Assembly: GCA_951640165.1 (NCBI GenBank)
Contig: OX621265.1
Span: 18,675,001-18,739,000, forward strand
DNA length: 64,000 bases
Reading direction: 5' to 3'
From: Pseudoips prasinana
Taxonomy: Eukaryota > Arthropoda > Insecta > Lepidoptera > Nolidae
The position numbers were made by a program, and so were the translations under genes. The number at the start of each line of letters is the position of its first letter. The first letter of the stretch is position 1. Positions 21,520 to 32,485 of this stretch are shown piece after piece. The notes under the pieces are model-generated. The model was not told the origin of the DNA and searched no databases. It saw nothing but the letters and a program-made list of their open reading frames with translations.

Positions 21520-23038
21520 ACTGATTACTTTACGGATATAGTAAGGAACTTAGACGGGACCGAATTTAAACCTAGAAAAGAAGCGGTAGATGCGATAAAT
21601 AAACGATTTATGAGCGCAGCTTCGGCATGTGGTGCGCCCCGCGCAGACTTGCTCCAAGTAGAGGGTATAATGAGGTTACGAACGCCTGCAAACTGTTCAC
21701 TTAGACTCAGTCCGTTTAGCGCTAACGAAATTTATAAATTACTTGTGAATGAAATACCTCCCAAACCATCCAAAGATATTTATGGTTTAAATATGTTGGT
21801 ATTGAGATCTGCGGCCATTCCACTTGTACCCATTTTGACACAATTTTTCAATCGGTGTATGAGGGAATGTATTTATCCGAAAGCGCTGAAAACAACTAAA
21901 GTTTCCCCATTATTCAAGGGAAAAGGGAAAAAAGAGGATTTGGACGGATACCGACCCGTCTTCATCATATCAGCGATAGCCAAAGTTTTTGAAAACGGTT
22001 TAAGCTCTCGCCTGACAGCTTTTCTTATTTCTACTGAGGCATTGTCTGATCGCCAATACGCGCACTTATTGAGAGGCTGAGCAGCACGCATGTCGGATGT
22101 CATGTTGGTGGTGTTTGTGTAAACAACATCAGCTACGCAGATGACATGGTGCTGCTCAGTGCCTCGGTTTGTGGCCTGTCTAAGCTGCTCGGCATTTGTG
22201 AGAAATATGCTCTCAGCCATGGACTGCTCTATAACAGCAAAAAAAGTGAATGTATGGTTTTTCGGGCCAGGGGTAAATGTCCAGATAGTATCCCTAGCAT
22301 TATATTAAACAATGTACCGCTGAAGGTGTCAACCCTACACCTTCAAATACCTTGGGCATCTGGTGACCTCTGACCTGAAGGACGATACAGACATAGAACG
22401 GGAACGTAGGGCGTTGTCTGTTCGAGCGAACATGATAGCGCAGGTTTGTACGATGCTCGAAAGAAGTTAAAAACACTCTTTTTAGTGCGTATTGCACTTG
22501 TATCTACTCGAGCGCCCTGTGGGCCGACTATACTCAAAAACAGTACAGCGCCCTACGAGTCCAATTCAACAATGCCTACAGAATGTTGTTGGGACTGCCA
22601 CGGTTCTGCAGTGCGTCAGGGATGTTCGCTGAGGCGCGCATTGACTGCTTTTATGCGACGATGCGAAAACGGTGCACATCTCTGGTACGTAGGGTCCGCG
22701 CCAGCTCCAACACCATCCTGAGGATGATGGCTGAGAGGTTTGACTGTCACTACATTAACCATTGTTGCATGCTTAATGTAGTGACAATGACAAGGTAAAT
22801 GAATTAGGGATAACACATAGCTGTTTTATTATCGGTCCGTATTTTCTTAATTATATTTTAATTTTAATATTTTATTTTAATTTTCGTGACATGTGATTAA
22901 TTTTAATTCATTGACTTTGCCAATTTACTTTTAAGTTGTAATGTAATTTTGTGTTGTGTTTTGTTTTGTCTTATTTCTGTAAATGAAAATGAAAAAATGA
23001 AAATGAAATGAAAATGAAAAAATGAAAATGAAATGAAA
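21520..23038 (+). pseudogene. LINE reverse transcriptase with internal deletion and TGAAAA-rich tail
   Basis: First part (to 22080): SPFSANEIYKLLVNEIPPKP, SKDIYGLNM, TTKVSPLFKGKGKKEDLDGY. A jump follows to NISYADDMVLLSASVCGLSK and KYALSHGLLYNSKKSECMVF. The sequence that should lie between, including the PQG motif, is missing. A later frame reads QFNNAYRMLLGLPRFCSASG and MFAEARIDCFYATMRKRC. The 3' end (about 22975-23038) is a run of TGAAAA-type units. Multiple frameshifts. Confidence 0.8.
22746..22785. repeat. Hairpin, 13-bp perfect stem
   Basis: GTCACTACATTAA (22746-22758) is inverted at 22773-22785 with a 14-nt loop, near the coding end of a LINE fragment. Confidence 0.85.
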
Positions 23039-23039
23039 A

Positions 23040-23500
23040 ACGTTTTTATTCACGTAGACTTTAAAAAAGCGCTTGTAAATAGTCAGAACATGTTTGTAGT
23101 AATATAGTTGTATACATTAGATATTATTTCTAGTAACATATATATTTAGGTACATCTTGTATGAAAACATTTATAAAATTTATTATATTACAGAAATGAT
23201 ATTTAGCTAGCTCGTATCAAGTTATTGTCAAGAGATTATGTTTAATTATCTAGTTTAAGTCTAATATTTTTACTACATATTGTCAATGGTTCTGTCTATA
23301 TTAAAGGTATTATTATTATGACGGACCTTGTGTTAATAACGACGGTCGCGCTTTAATGCTACCACCGGATCCAATGCGCCCCAACTGAGAAGACCCAGCG
23401 AAACAAACTCAGTGGGTTCATCTACTACCGGTTTCAACACGACCCAGTTGAGACGGTCCGGCGAAACATACTCAAGCGGGCGTGAACACGGGATTTGGTC
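23040..23500 (-). mobile_element. Retroelement 3' end, copy 1 (CGCGCTTTAATGC family)
   Basis: TTTTTATTCACGTAGACTTT to CCCAACTGAGAAGACCCAGC recurs at 30725-31094. On the minus strand it could encode FAGSSQLGRIGSGGSIKARP followed by a stop, so it looks like the C-terminus and 3' UTR of a retroelement. Here a second GAC(C/G)..GGCGAAAC segment follows (to about 23500), suggesting a duplicated end. Confidence 0.6.
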
Positions 23501-23619
23501 CAATTAGAGTAATTATTTAGTAGGCAAACACAATATATGCTCGATCGGTTGTCTGAACGCTTATTATTTAAGATTATATTTAGGTATACAAAAGAAAAAC
23601 TTCGAAACAATAACATTAT

Positions 23620-24560
23620 TCATTTTGACACAGAGTCAATAATTTTAAATTAAGTATATGATAGCAATCATTTACAGATAGTTCACGTAACACAGCAGAT
23701 CAGTCATGTCTATATGGCTACAAGATCTCCAGCGAGCAATGTGCAGGTAGGAAGTGAGAGCCAGACGTCTTTGTCATCGATGTACTCTTTAGTGGTATAA
23801 TAACCCCTAGCCATAAGTATACGTTTAATATGTGTTTTAAAACTTGTGTCAGGCAGATCAGTAATTTGAGTAGGAAGCTTGTTAAAAAACCTAATACAAT
23901 TTCCTAAATGATTTATTAGTTTTGCTTACTCTAAAGCCTGGCATGGCTAGTTTGTTTTTATTCCTAGTATTTATATTATGCAGTTAACTTTTCTTTTTAT
24001 AATTATGAATATTTTTTCTAACAAACATTATATTCTGATATATATATTCCGATGGCACAGTAAGTATATTTATTTCTTTAAACAAATTTCGCAAAGAATC
24101 GGGACTGCCTAAACCATAAATGGCTCTGACTGCTCTTTTCTGCAATACAAAAATAGTACCTATGTCAGCCGCCGAATCCCACAGCAGAATGCCATACGAC
24201 ATAATGCTATGAAAGTACGCGAAATACACTAATCTAGCAGTTTGTTCATCTGACAATTGCCTTATTTTCCAGACAGCATAGGAAGCCGAACTTAATTTAC
24301 CTGCTAACTTTTCAATCTGAGGACCCCATTACAATTTTGAATCAAGTGTCAATCCCAAAAATACGGTCGATGGGACTAAATCTAATATTTTCGCATTAAG
24401 TGCAACTGTTGGTACAATTTGAGTCACATTCGGCAATGAGAACCTGATGCATTTAATTTTCCCTGCATTTAACAAGAGATTTTTTGCCGAAAACCATTCT
24501 GATATAAAGCTGAGTGTTTTATTATGCTCAATAAGATCTTTATGACATGTTAAAGGAAAT
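23620..24560 (-). pseudogene. Jockey-like LINE RT C-terminal fragment
   Basis: Read from 24560 down: AKNLLLNAGKIKCIRFSLPN, then LGLTLDSKL, ASYAVWKIRQLSDEQTARLV, YFAYFHSIMSYGILLWDSAA, FVLQKRAVRAIYGLGSPDSL, FKEINILTVPSEYIYQNIMF. These are standard Jockey thumb and C-terminal motifs. Stops and frameshifts break it. Confidence 0.8.
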
Positions 24561-24663
24561 ATTTGTAAGTTGACATATCATTTTTTTGTTCTATACTTAA
24601 TGTATTACCAATATATTTTTTAAAATTTATTATTTGACATGTAAAATAACTTTACCAAAATAA

Positions 24664-25152
24664 ATGATTATGATTATTATTATGATTAAAAATAATCTTC
24701 GTGTGAATACTACCAAAACTAAATATATACAATTCACAAATTATAAAAGGAAATCACGAAAACTTAACATTATGTGTCGAGGTGAAAAGCTTCTAGAAGT
24801 CTCGGACACAAAATTCTTGGGCATTTCGATTGACCATAATGTTAATTGGAAATCACACGTAAGACTTGTCTGTACGAAAATAAATAAGTTTGTTTATGCA
24901 TTACATAAACTTAAGAATATAGCGGGTCCAAAGGCTGCTTGAATTGCTTACTTTAGAATCCCCTTAATACGGATTCTAAAGTAAGCAATTCGAGCAGCCT
25001 TATATTAATATTATTGTGGGGTAACTCTACGGATGTGAGCAGGGCATTCATTAATCAAAAAAAATGTAAACGTGCTCTGTGTAACGTTGGACCTTTAGAG
25101 AGCTGCAGATCCTTATTCAACAATAATAATTTGTTAACATTGACAGCATTAT
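24664..25152 (+). pseudogene. Old Jockey-like LINE, segment 1 of 3
   Basis: Reads NNLRVNTTKTKYIQFTNYKR, DTKFLGISIDHNVNWKSHVR, LHKLKNIAGPKAA. After an inverted insertion (24932-25000) it continues LLWGNSTDVS, KKCKRALCNVGPLESCRSLF, LLTLTALY. It stops at 25152, where the TIR transposon begins. The frame resumes at about 32066 (segment 2) and again at about 36690 (segment 3), so one LINE was split twice. Confidence 0.8.
24932..25000. repeat. Quasi-palindrome, 30-bp stem and 9-nt loop, in RT coding sequence
   Basis: 24932-24961 and 24971-25000 are reverse complements with one mismatch. The left arm is normal RT coding DNA; the right arm is its inverted copy and breaks the frame. Confidence 0.93.
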
Positions 25153-25818
25153 ATCGCTGGCCCCGGGCAATAAAGCGGTAATTTCAAAAATCGTATTTTA
25201 CAGGAGAAATAAAAGAAGCTAATTTGTTTATAGTGCAGCGTACAGTGATCCAAAACAGGCGTTCAAAATGTCAAATGAAAGCTAATTTTTTTACCAATTA
25301 TACCTTATAAAAATAATTGTAATGGTATAAATATTTAATGAAATAATTGAAAAAATGTATAATACAAATTATATACGATATTGTTTTAATTGCAACATCA
25401 TTAATGACTTTATAAACACATCGACCACTGACATTCAGGACTGTAAGAATATAATACGACGTATTTTCCGCTTTAGATCTCGAGCATACCAGCCGATTAC
25501 CACCTTCTTCAGGGAAATTTTATAGCCAAAGCTTAGCTGTATCGTCTAATAACCGTTATTTTAGAATCCTATCAATGAATCATATTTTTATGTAACTATT
25601 GTAACAGACTGACTTTGTAATGTGATTTATTTTTATTTTTAATCGTTTTAGACGGTGTTTTATGAAATGAATAGTTTTTTTCAGTCTTACTACTACCCTA
25701 TATTGTGTTTAATTAAATTTTAAAGGATAATGACTTTCTTTAAAAACCCTTTCAAATCACATGTTTTTATTGAATATTAAATTTTGGAAATATCACAAAA
25801 ACACTTCAAAATAATATT

Positions 25819-25959
25819 GTACAGACGCCAGCACATCCAGCTACTCTAATCTGTCAAATTTCTTTTATAGATTTTCAACTTTATCACAGAAGCATAAGGT
25901 TCACTTTCAATTGGGGAAATTTGACAGCTTGGGGTAGCTAGATGTGCTGGCGTCTGTAC
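25819..25959 (+). mobile_element. 141-bp MITE, complete copy
   Basis: Ends GTACAGACGCCAGCAC and GTGCTGGCGTCTGTAC. Arms of about 43 bp surround a centre with TTTTCAACTTTATCACA. TA at both ends suggests a TA target site. Identical in the second duplication copy. Confidence 0.9.
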
Positions 25960-26062
25960 CTTAATTTGAATAAAATCACATAACTTTAATTAGCTGATAA
26001 ACTTTGGAAACAAATATAAAATGGACAAAACCTTAAAAAGAAAATAAAAATATTATGTTACT

Positions 26063-27458
26063 TTAATTTGAATCTTCGCTTTCAATATCGATTTCTTCTT
26101 CAGAGTTCCCAACACAATGCAAATTATTATAAAATGTACGATAATCTTTCGGGATTGCTTCAGTTTTGCAGAGACTCATCAAATCATCGTAAAGTGGTTT
26201 TGGTAAGGCGATTGGTTCTCTGTATAGTTTTCTTAGTTCATCTCCTGAAACATCAGTCACTGGCGTCTTTTTGGTTCTTCCTCTTGAAGATTGAACTGTA
26301 TTCATCATCAAAGTTATACTTTAAATATATAACATCTGGGTGTGTTCAAGTAATTTTGATTTCGTAAATCTTTATCCACATAACTTTTTCATTCCTTTGT
26401 CTGCTTGCAACCAGTGTTTTATGTCCATTATCTCCTTTAAATCAAAGAAATTATGTTGTTCCATTTCCTTAAGATGAAATTTTTCACCATTGATCATGGC
26501 ATTCATAATTACACCATACATTTAATCAGGAGTATAAACCGTGTAGTTTTTTTTTGCGCGTCTCCTTTAGTCTGGCTATGGCCAGTTTCAAAGTACCTAT
26601 GTATTATGTTAACTCCATACTTTTTGGACAAGCATAAATATTTTAACGGTCACCGTAGCCTAGTTGGTAGTGCTCCTGCCTAGGAAACTGGTGGTCCTGG
26701 GTTTGAATCCCGGTAAGTGCAAATTTTTGTGTGATGAGCACGAATATTTGTTTCTGAGTCATGTATATAAGTATTTATCTATCTATATAAGTATGTATAT
26801 CGTCACCTGGTACCCATAGTACAAGTTTTGCTTAGTTTGGGGCTAGGATGATTTGTGTGACATCGTCCCGAGATATTATTATTATATTAAAGAGCAAAGA
26901 TAATCCTATTTTTATTCTGCCCAGCACAACCATCAGAATGAAATATAACATTCTTAATACCACGTTGGCTTTCAGTTTCAATAAAATTTAGGATGATGCC
27001 GATTTCATTAGCACCCCTTTTGGGCATTTTATAGTGCCAAAGATAGCAATAACCTCGTCCACTTAATGAGTTATAAATCGTAAAGTTATATATAGGATAC
27101 TTTTGCTTGTAATGAAAGATCCTACCTCTGATTGAGGAATCGTCAGAACTTTTTCCAGATCATAAATAGCGACGACAGTAGTTGTAGAATCGACTTCTAT
27201 TTTATCTTTATTTTTGAGTTCACGAACACATTCCTTGTTTCTAATGTGCTTTGTGTAAACTTCTTGGAGTTGGTCGTTTTGTTCACCATCAGCTTGACGA
27301 TACAATGTACATTGGCCGCACATATCTTTTTTAGGTTTGTGAAAAGAATAATTGAATTTTGTATTAAACACAGTTTCATACTGTCGTTTTGTGGCCATCT
27401 TTACACCATTTGGATAATTTGCACTCTTAAACCATCCATCAGAATATAGCCTGTACAT
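26063..27458 (-). pseudogene. Transposase-like gene, 3' half, copy 1 (broken)
   Basis: Read from 27458 down: MYRLYSDGW, YETVFNTKFNYSFHKPKKDM, CGQCTLYRQ, TTTVVAIYDLEKVLTIPQSE. A +/-1 frameshift near 27105 follows, then YPIYNFTIYNSLSGRGYCYL, MPKRGANEIGIILNFIETES and FHSDGCAGQNKNRIIFAL. A SINE interrupts. Then KKYGVNIIHRYFETGHSQTK, stops, and a terminal part (26063-26311) with DELRKLYREPIALPKPLYDD and an acidic tail. The patterns FHKPKKDxC..C and SDGCAGQNKNR suit a large arthropod family of uncharacterised, DDE-like proteins. I cannot name it with certainty. It has at least three stops besides the frameshift. Confidence 0.7.
26645..26885 (+). mobile_element. tRNA-derived SINE type B (in copy 1)
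   Basis: GTAGCCTAGTTGGTAGTG (A box), GGTTTGAATCCCGG (B box), body with TATAAGTATTTATCTATCTA and the tail GGGGCTAGGATGAT. It splits the transposase-like gene after NKNRIIFAL. Related copies: 54539-54785 and, reversed, 58290-58535. Confidence 0.85.
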
Positions 27459-28384
27459 TTTGGAAATGTTCAGTGTTTCTTCTAAGTATAACTTCTTAGT
27501 ATTCTTTAACTGGAAATTGTTTTATATGTGCAATAACACTTTGCTCTGTTGAAACGGTCATTTTCCTTGGTCTATTTTAATGCTGAACTCTGTTATCTTT
27601 GACTTCTTCAGATTCATTAATCAAAAAAAATGTAAACGTGCTCTGTGTAACGTTGGACCTTTAGAGAGCTGCAGATCCTTATTCAACAATAATAATTTGT
27701 TAACATTGACAGCATTATATCGCTGGCCCCGGGCAATAAAGCGGTAATTTCAAAAATCGTTTTTTACAGGAGAAATAAAAGAAGCTAATTTGTTTATAGT
27801 GCAGCGTACAGTGATCCAAAACAGGCGTTCAAAATGTCAAATGAAAGCTAATTTTTTTACCAATTATACCTTATAAAAATAATTGTAATGGTATAAATAT
27901 TTAATGAAATAATTGAAAAAATGTATAATACAAATTATATACGATATTGTTTTAATTGCAACATCATTAATGACTTTATAAACACATCGACCACTGACAT
28001 TCAGGACTGTAAGAATATAATACGACGTATTTTCCGCTTTAGATCTCGAGCATACCAGCCGATTACCACCTTCTTCAGGGAAATTTTATAGCCAAAGCTT
28101 AGCTGTATCGTCTAATAACCGTTATTTTAGAATCCTATCAATGAATCATATTTTTATGTAACTATTGTAACAGACTGACTTTGTAATGTGATTTATTTTT
28201 ATTTTTAATCGTTTTAGACGGTGTTTTATGAAATGAATAGTTTTTTTCAGTCTTACTACTACCCTATATTGTGTTTAATTAAATTTTAAAGGATAATGAC
28301 TTTCTTTAAAAACCCTTTCAAATCACATGTTTTTATTGAATATTAAATTTTGGAAATATCACAAAAACACTTCAAAATAATATT

Positions 28385-28525
28385 GTACAGACGCCAGCAC
28401 ATCCAGCTACTCTAATCTGTCAAATTTCTTTTATAGATTTTCAACTTTATCACAGAAGCATAAGGTTCACTTTCAATTGGGGAAATTTGACAGCTTGGGG
28501 TAGCTAGATGTGCTGGCGTCTGTAC
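28385..28525 (+). mobile_element. 141-bp MITE, copy carried by the tandem duplication
   Basis: Exact counterpart of 25819-25959 at +2566. It was duplicated with the unit, not inserted independently. Confidence 0.9.
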
Positions 28526-28628
28526 CTTAATTTGAATAAAATCACATAACTTTAATTAGCTGATAAACTTTGGAAACAAATATAAAATGGACAAAACCTT
28601 AAAAAGAAAATAAAAATATTATGTTACT

Positions 28629-30024
28629 TTAATTTGAATCTTCGCTTTCAATATCGATTTCTTCTTCAGAGTTCCCAACACAATGCAAATTATTATAAAA
28701 TGTACGATAATCTTTCGGGATTGCTTCAGTTTTGCAGAGACTCATCAAATCATCGTAAAGTGGTTTTGGTAAGGCGATTGGTTCTCTGTATAGTTTTCTT
28801 AGTTCATCTCCTGAAACATCAGTCACTGGCGTCTTTTTGGTTCTTCCTCTTGAAGATTGAACTGTATTCATCATCAAAGTTATACTTTAAATATATAACA
28901 TCTGGGTGTGTTCAAGTAATTTTGATTTCGTAAATCTTTATCCACATAACTTTTTCATTCCTTTGTCTGCTTGCAACCAGTGTTTTATGTCCATTATCTC
29001 CTTTAAATCAAAGAAATTATGTTGTTCCATTTCCTTAAGATGAAATTTTTCACCATTGATCATGGCATTCATAATTACACCATACATTTAATCAGGAGTA
29101 TAAACCGTGTAGTTTTTTTTTGCGCGTCTCTTTTAGTCTGGCTATGGCCAGTTTCAAAGTACCTATGTATTATGTTAACTCCATACTTTTTGGACAAGCA
29201 TAAATATTTTAACGGTCACCGTAGCCTAGTTGGTAGTGCTCCTGCCTAGGAAACTGGTGGTCCTGGGTTTGAATCCCGGTAAGTGCAAATTTTTGTGTGA
29301 TGAGCACGAATATTTGTTTCTGAGTCATGTATATAAGTATTTATCTATCTATATAAGTATGTATATCGTCACCTGGTACCCATAGTACAAGTTTTGCTTA
29401 GTTTGGGGCTAGGATGATTTGTGTGACATCGTCCCGAGATATTATTATTATATTAAAGAGCAAAGATAATCCTATTTTTATTCTGCCCAGCACAACCATC
29501 AGAATGAAATATAACATTCTTAATACCACGTTGGCTTTCAGTTTCAATAAAATTTAGGATGATGCCGATTTCATTAGCACCCCTTTTGGGCATTTTATAG
29601 TGCCAAAGATAGCAATAACCTCGTCCACTTAATGAGTTATAAATCGTAAAGTTATATATAGGATACTTTTGCTTGTAATGAAAGATCCTACCTCTGATTG
29701 AGGAATCGTCAGAACTTTTTCCAGATCATAAATAGCGACGACAGTAGTTGTAGAATCGACTTCTATTTTATCTTTATTTTTGAGTTCACGAACACATTCC
29801 TTGTTTCTAATGTGCTTTGTGTAAACTTCTTGGAGTTGGTCGTTTTGTTCACCATCAGCTTGACGATACAATGTACATTGGCCGCACATATCTTTTTTAG
29901 GTTTGTGAAAAGAATAATTGAATTTTGTATTAAACACAGTTTCATACTGTCGTTTTGTGGCCATCTTTACACCATTTGGATAATTTGCACTCTTAAACCA
30001 TCCATCAGAATATAGCCTGTACAT
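28629..30024 (-). pseudogene. Transposase-like gene, 3' half, copy 2 (broken)
   Basis: Same sequence and same lesions as 26063-27458, so the gene was already dead when it was duplicated. Upstream, 30024-30310 continues in broken frames (VIAHIKQFPVKEY, RVKTVNTAIKKRKSEEVKDN) toward the N-terminal part at 31095-31525, so this is the copy in the original position. Confidence 0.7.
29211..29451 (+). mobile_element. tRNA-derived SINE type B (in copy 2)
   Basis: Counterpart of 26645-26885 at +2566, carried by the tandem duplication. Confidence 0.85.
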
Positions 30025-30332
30025 TTTGGAAATGTTCAGTGTTTCTTCTAAGTATAACTTCTTAGTATTCTTTAACTGGAAATTGTTTTATATGTGCAAT
30101 AACACTTTGCTCTGTTGAAACGGTCATTTTCCTTGGTCTATTTTAATGCTGAACTCTGTTATCTTTGACTTCTTCAGATTTCCTTTTCTTTATTGCTGTG
30201 TTAACTGTTTTTACGCGAATGCTAAGGGTATTCAAAAAAAAATTACAAAACGTCAATTGATTCAATTCCATTTATCTTGAAAAAATAGCTTATAGTTTGT
30301 GTCCTGTTTTTTGTTTTTACTAGTTGCATTTT

Positions 30333-30554
30333 GATGTGAAACATCTATAGCCGCACGTAAAACAGATTTCTGGCGTGGCGACGCATGCCGTGGCGACGCG
30401 TTGCCACGCTATACGATAGTAGTGTGTACGGTGTGGTGACGCGTCGCCATGCGCAATCGACTTTTTATTTTATCATTACGACATATTTAGTTCCTATCAC
30501 AATATGTTCTTTTCTGCATATTACTTTTACAAAATAATGTCGATGTTTCACATC
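30333..30554. mobile_element. 222-bp MITE with 13-bp perfect TIRs, copy 2
   Basis: GATGTGAAACATC at 30333-30345 is inverted at 30542-30554. Same length and nearly the same sequence as 13796-14017, with small changes in the CpG-rich core. Inserted in the 5' part of the transposase-like gene. Confidence 0.8.
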
Positions 30555-30599
30555 TGCCAGGCGTCCCGTGACGGCTCAATTTTTTTTTTATATCTTTAG

Positions 30600-30724
30600 T
30601 ATTTACGTGTCGTAAGATATAGTGCCACTGATCCTAGTGATCACTAGGTTTACAAAATACGTCGAATATAGCCTGCCGGGAGACTTGAGAAATCTGTTCA
30701 AATAAATAAAATAAAATAAATAAA
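30600..30724 (+). repeat. Retroelement 3' end with A-rich tail
   Basis: Ends in AAATAAATAAAATAAAATAA followed by AAAAAGG, a typical LINE tail. It directly abuts the oppositely oriented retroelement end at 30725. Confidence 0.45.
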
Positions 30725-31094
30725 AAAGGTTTTTATTCACGTAGACTTTAAAAAAGCGCTTGTAAATAGTCAGAACATGTTTGTAGTTATACAGTTATTA
30801 TTTCTAGTTGCATATTACAGATACAGGTACACGGAATGTTAAAACATTTATACAATTTATTTTATAATAGTAGTGATAATTAGCTAGCTTGTATTAAGTT
30901 ATTGTCAAGGAGATTATGTTTAGCTTTAATGATTGAAATTTATATTTTACTACATATTGTCTGAATGTTTCTGTCTATATTAAGTAATGAATTCAGTATT
31001 ATTATTATAACGGACCTTGTGTTTAAAACGACGGTCGCGCTTTAATGCTACCACCGGATCCAATGCGCCCCAACTGAGAAGACCCAGCGAAACC
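30725..31094 (-). mobile_element. Retroelement 3' end, copy 2 (CGCGCTTTAATGC family)
   Basis: Closely matches 23040-23400 through TTCACGTAGACTTTAAAAAA and CTACCACCGGATCCAATGCG, ending CCCAACTGAGAAGACCCAGC. It splits the transposase-like gene between its N-terminal part and the HIKQFP segment. Confidence 0.65.
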
Positions 31095-31525
31095 ACATTT
31101 TTTATTACATTTACAGGCGTCCTTCATCGTTTTAGAATCAAACTTTTTTTTTGTATTAATACCAGTATAAGCTTGGCCTGAATCCTTTTGTTTCTTATTC
31201 TTAACTTTTTTCCAATTTTCTTCGTGTCGCCTTTTTTTTCTTGTTAGTTCTTTCGTGGCTGATAGTAAATCAGATACGGTTGGAACACTTTCTGTCGTTG
31301 TAGTTCGATTGCAATCATTAGATTCGACGTTAACATTTTTTGTCGTTGTAGATTGGTTTTAAACTATGAAGTCTGGATCTAAGTTGTAGTATTATTGCAA
31401 CCATTAGCTTTAACGGCAGTTTTTTCACATTGTAAAACCAAAATATTTGAATTGTCATCATTATCGACCGGTGCAGTGTATAAAATATTTTGGCCTATAG
31501 TGAAATCTTGGCATTGTGAAAGAAA
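31095..31525 (-). pseudogene. Transposase-like gene, N-terminal part
   Basis: The minus strand reads FTIGQNILYTAPVDNDDNSN, a stop, then SATKELTRKKRRHEENWKKV, KNKKQKDSGQAYTGI and DACKCNKKC. A basic stretch and a Cys cluster like this commonly start the family seen at 28629-30024. It is separated from the rest by the retroelement end at 30725-31094 and a MITE. Confidence 0.55.
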
Positions 31526-31634
31526 TTATTATTTGTTTACCTAAACATGATGCTAGAAAGCAGGCGGTAATAATTTATGCGTAGGAGTGCAAGGGATGGC
31601 GTTCAGCGTAACACGACAATACGGTGCCGGGGTC

Positions 31635-31705
31635 AAAATAAATTTCCGGGAAGAAAGGCGTAATAGGTACAAGCTATTACGCCTTTCTTCCCGGAAATTT
31701 ATTTT
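31635..31705. repeat. Perfect quasi-palindrome, 31-bp stem and 9-nt loop
   Basis: 31635-31665 is exactly reverse-complemented at 31675-31705 around GGTACAAGC. It lies in the non-coding right part of the TIR transposon. Confidence 0.95.
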
Positions 31706-32065
31706 AAAATAAAATCTCTTGTGATTACTTCGTATTAACTGTTTACAGTTTATTGATATAATACGTTAATATCCAAAAACGCGGTTAAATTTATTACTGT
31801 TATTCTTTGTTTAGAAATGTAGTGTAAAGATTTACACCGGTTTTTTGTGTTATGTTTCAAACAGTAATGCAATAATACATTTTTAGTCGTAAGAGAATTT
31901 TCCATGCAATAAAGCTGTTATTGTCATTTATTTTAAACAAATATGAATTTCAAAAATTGAAAAAATTATGAGTGATAGACTGATATTCAAAGAAGCCAAA
32001 AATCAAAAAAAAAAACATTAAGAAGGGTGTAACCGGCGTTTACCGCTATATTGCCCGGGGCCAGC

Positions 32066-32260
32066 GATATATACTCAAAGTTTGTATTTTCGTAAAAAAC
32101 AATCCCAGAGAATTTGTATCAGCGCTAGATAAGAAATCAATTATCGCAAAAAGTGATCCAACTCGTATTTTATTGCCACCCTGTAGAACAACGTTATACC
32201 AAAAGAACTGCTCTGTAATGTGCATTAAGGTGTTTAATAGGGAATGTGCATTAAGGTGTT
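32066..32260 (+). pseudogene. Old Jockey-like LINE, segment 2 of 3
   Basis: Reads IFVKNNPREFVSALDKKSII, then AKSDPTRILLPPCRTTLYQK, NCSVMCIKVFNR. This is the C-terminal continuation of the RT in 24664-25152. A short tandem repeat TGCATTAAGGTGTTTAA follows twice (about 32220-32262), possibly part of the target duplication of the next inserted LINE. Confidence 0.75.
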
Positions 32261-32485
32261 TAAGAGGGGAGTTGGGGAGGGGAGAAGGGAGTTCTAGTCG
32301 GGCGCGCTTGCAGAGCAGACGTGTCGCAAGTTTTATTTTAAAACACAAATTACCTGTCAAGTAAAATTCAAACCAATACCATTTCAATAAGTGCTACATT
32401 TAATTAACGCAACAGTGTGTTCATACGCCACTGCATCGCCGAGCATCGTACGTTATCGTGCAGCGTAGATCTACAAAGATATAAA

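Larger units (their letters stand above)
25046..27611. repeat. Tandem duplication, left copy (2566 bp)
   Basis: 25046-27611 and 27612-30177 match at a constant offset of 2566. I noticed only two substitutions (about 25190 and 26571). Each unit holds 107 bp of LINE, the left TIR of the transposon, a 141-bp MITE, a SINE and the 3' half of the decayed transposase gene. The junction shows ATT microhomology. Confidence 0.95.
27612..30177. repeat. Tandem duplication, right copy (2566 bp)
   Basis: Continuous on its right with the 5' half of the transposase gene, so the right junction is the original. The unit begins in old LINE sequence, which shows that the duplication happened after the TIR transposon had inserted. 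Confidence 0.95.
25153..32065 (-). mobile_element. Decayed TIR transposon carrying a broken, unnamed transposase-like gene
   Basis: The left end (TCGCTGGCCCCGGGCAATAA...) and the right end (reverse complement, one A/T change) form inverted repeats of about 28-30 bp at 25153-25182 and about 32036-32065. The Jockey frame resumes on the far side: ...LTLTALY before, and after a T deletion, a Jockey-style IFVKNN stretch. That confirms an insertion. The flanks allow a TA (or AT/TATA) target duplication. A second internal left end lies near 27719 because of the tandem duplication. Inside are a broken gene on the minus strand and later SINE, MITE and retroelement insertions. Confidence 0.75.

Noticed and set aside
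25153..25182. Reading the RT of the old LINE through to RWPRAIKR as its natural C-terminus
   Set aside because: These codons are the transposon's TIR; the true continuation of the RT is found beyond the right TIR at about 32066.
26068..26367. 99-codon + strand frame, repeated at 28634
   Set aside because: Antisense to the end of the transposase-like gene (DELRKLYREPI...). It is repeated only because of the tandem duplication.
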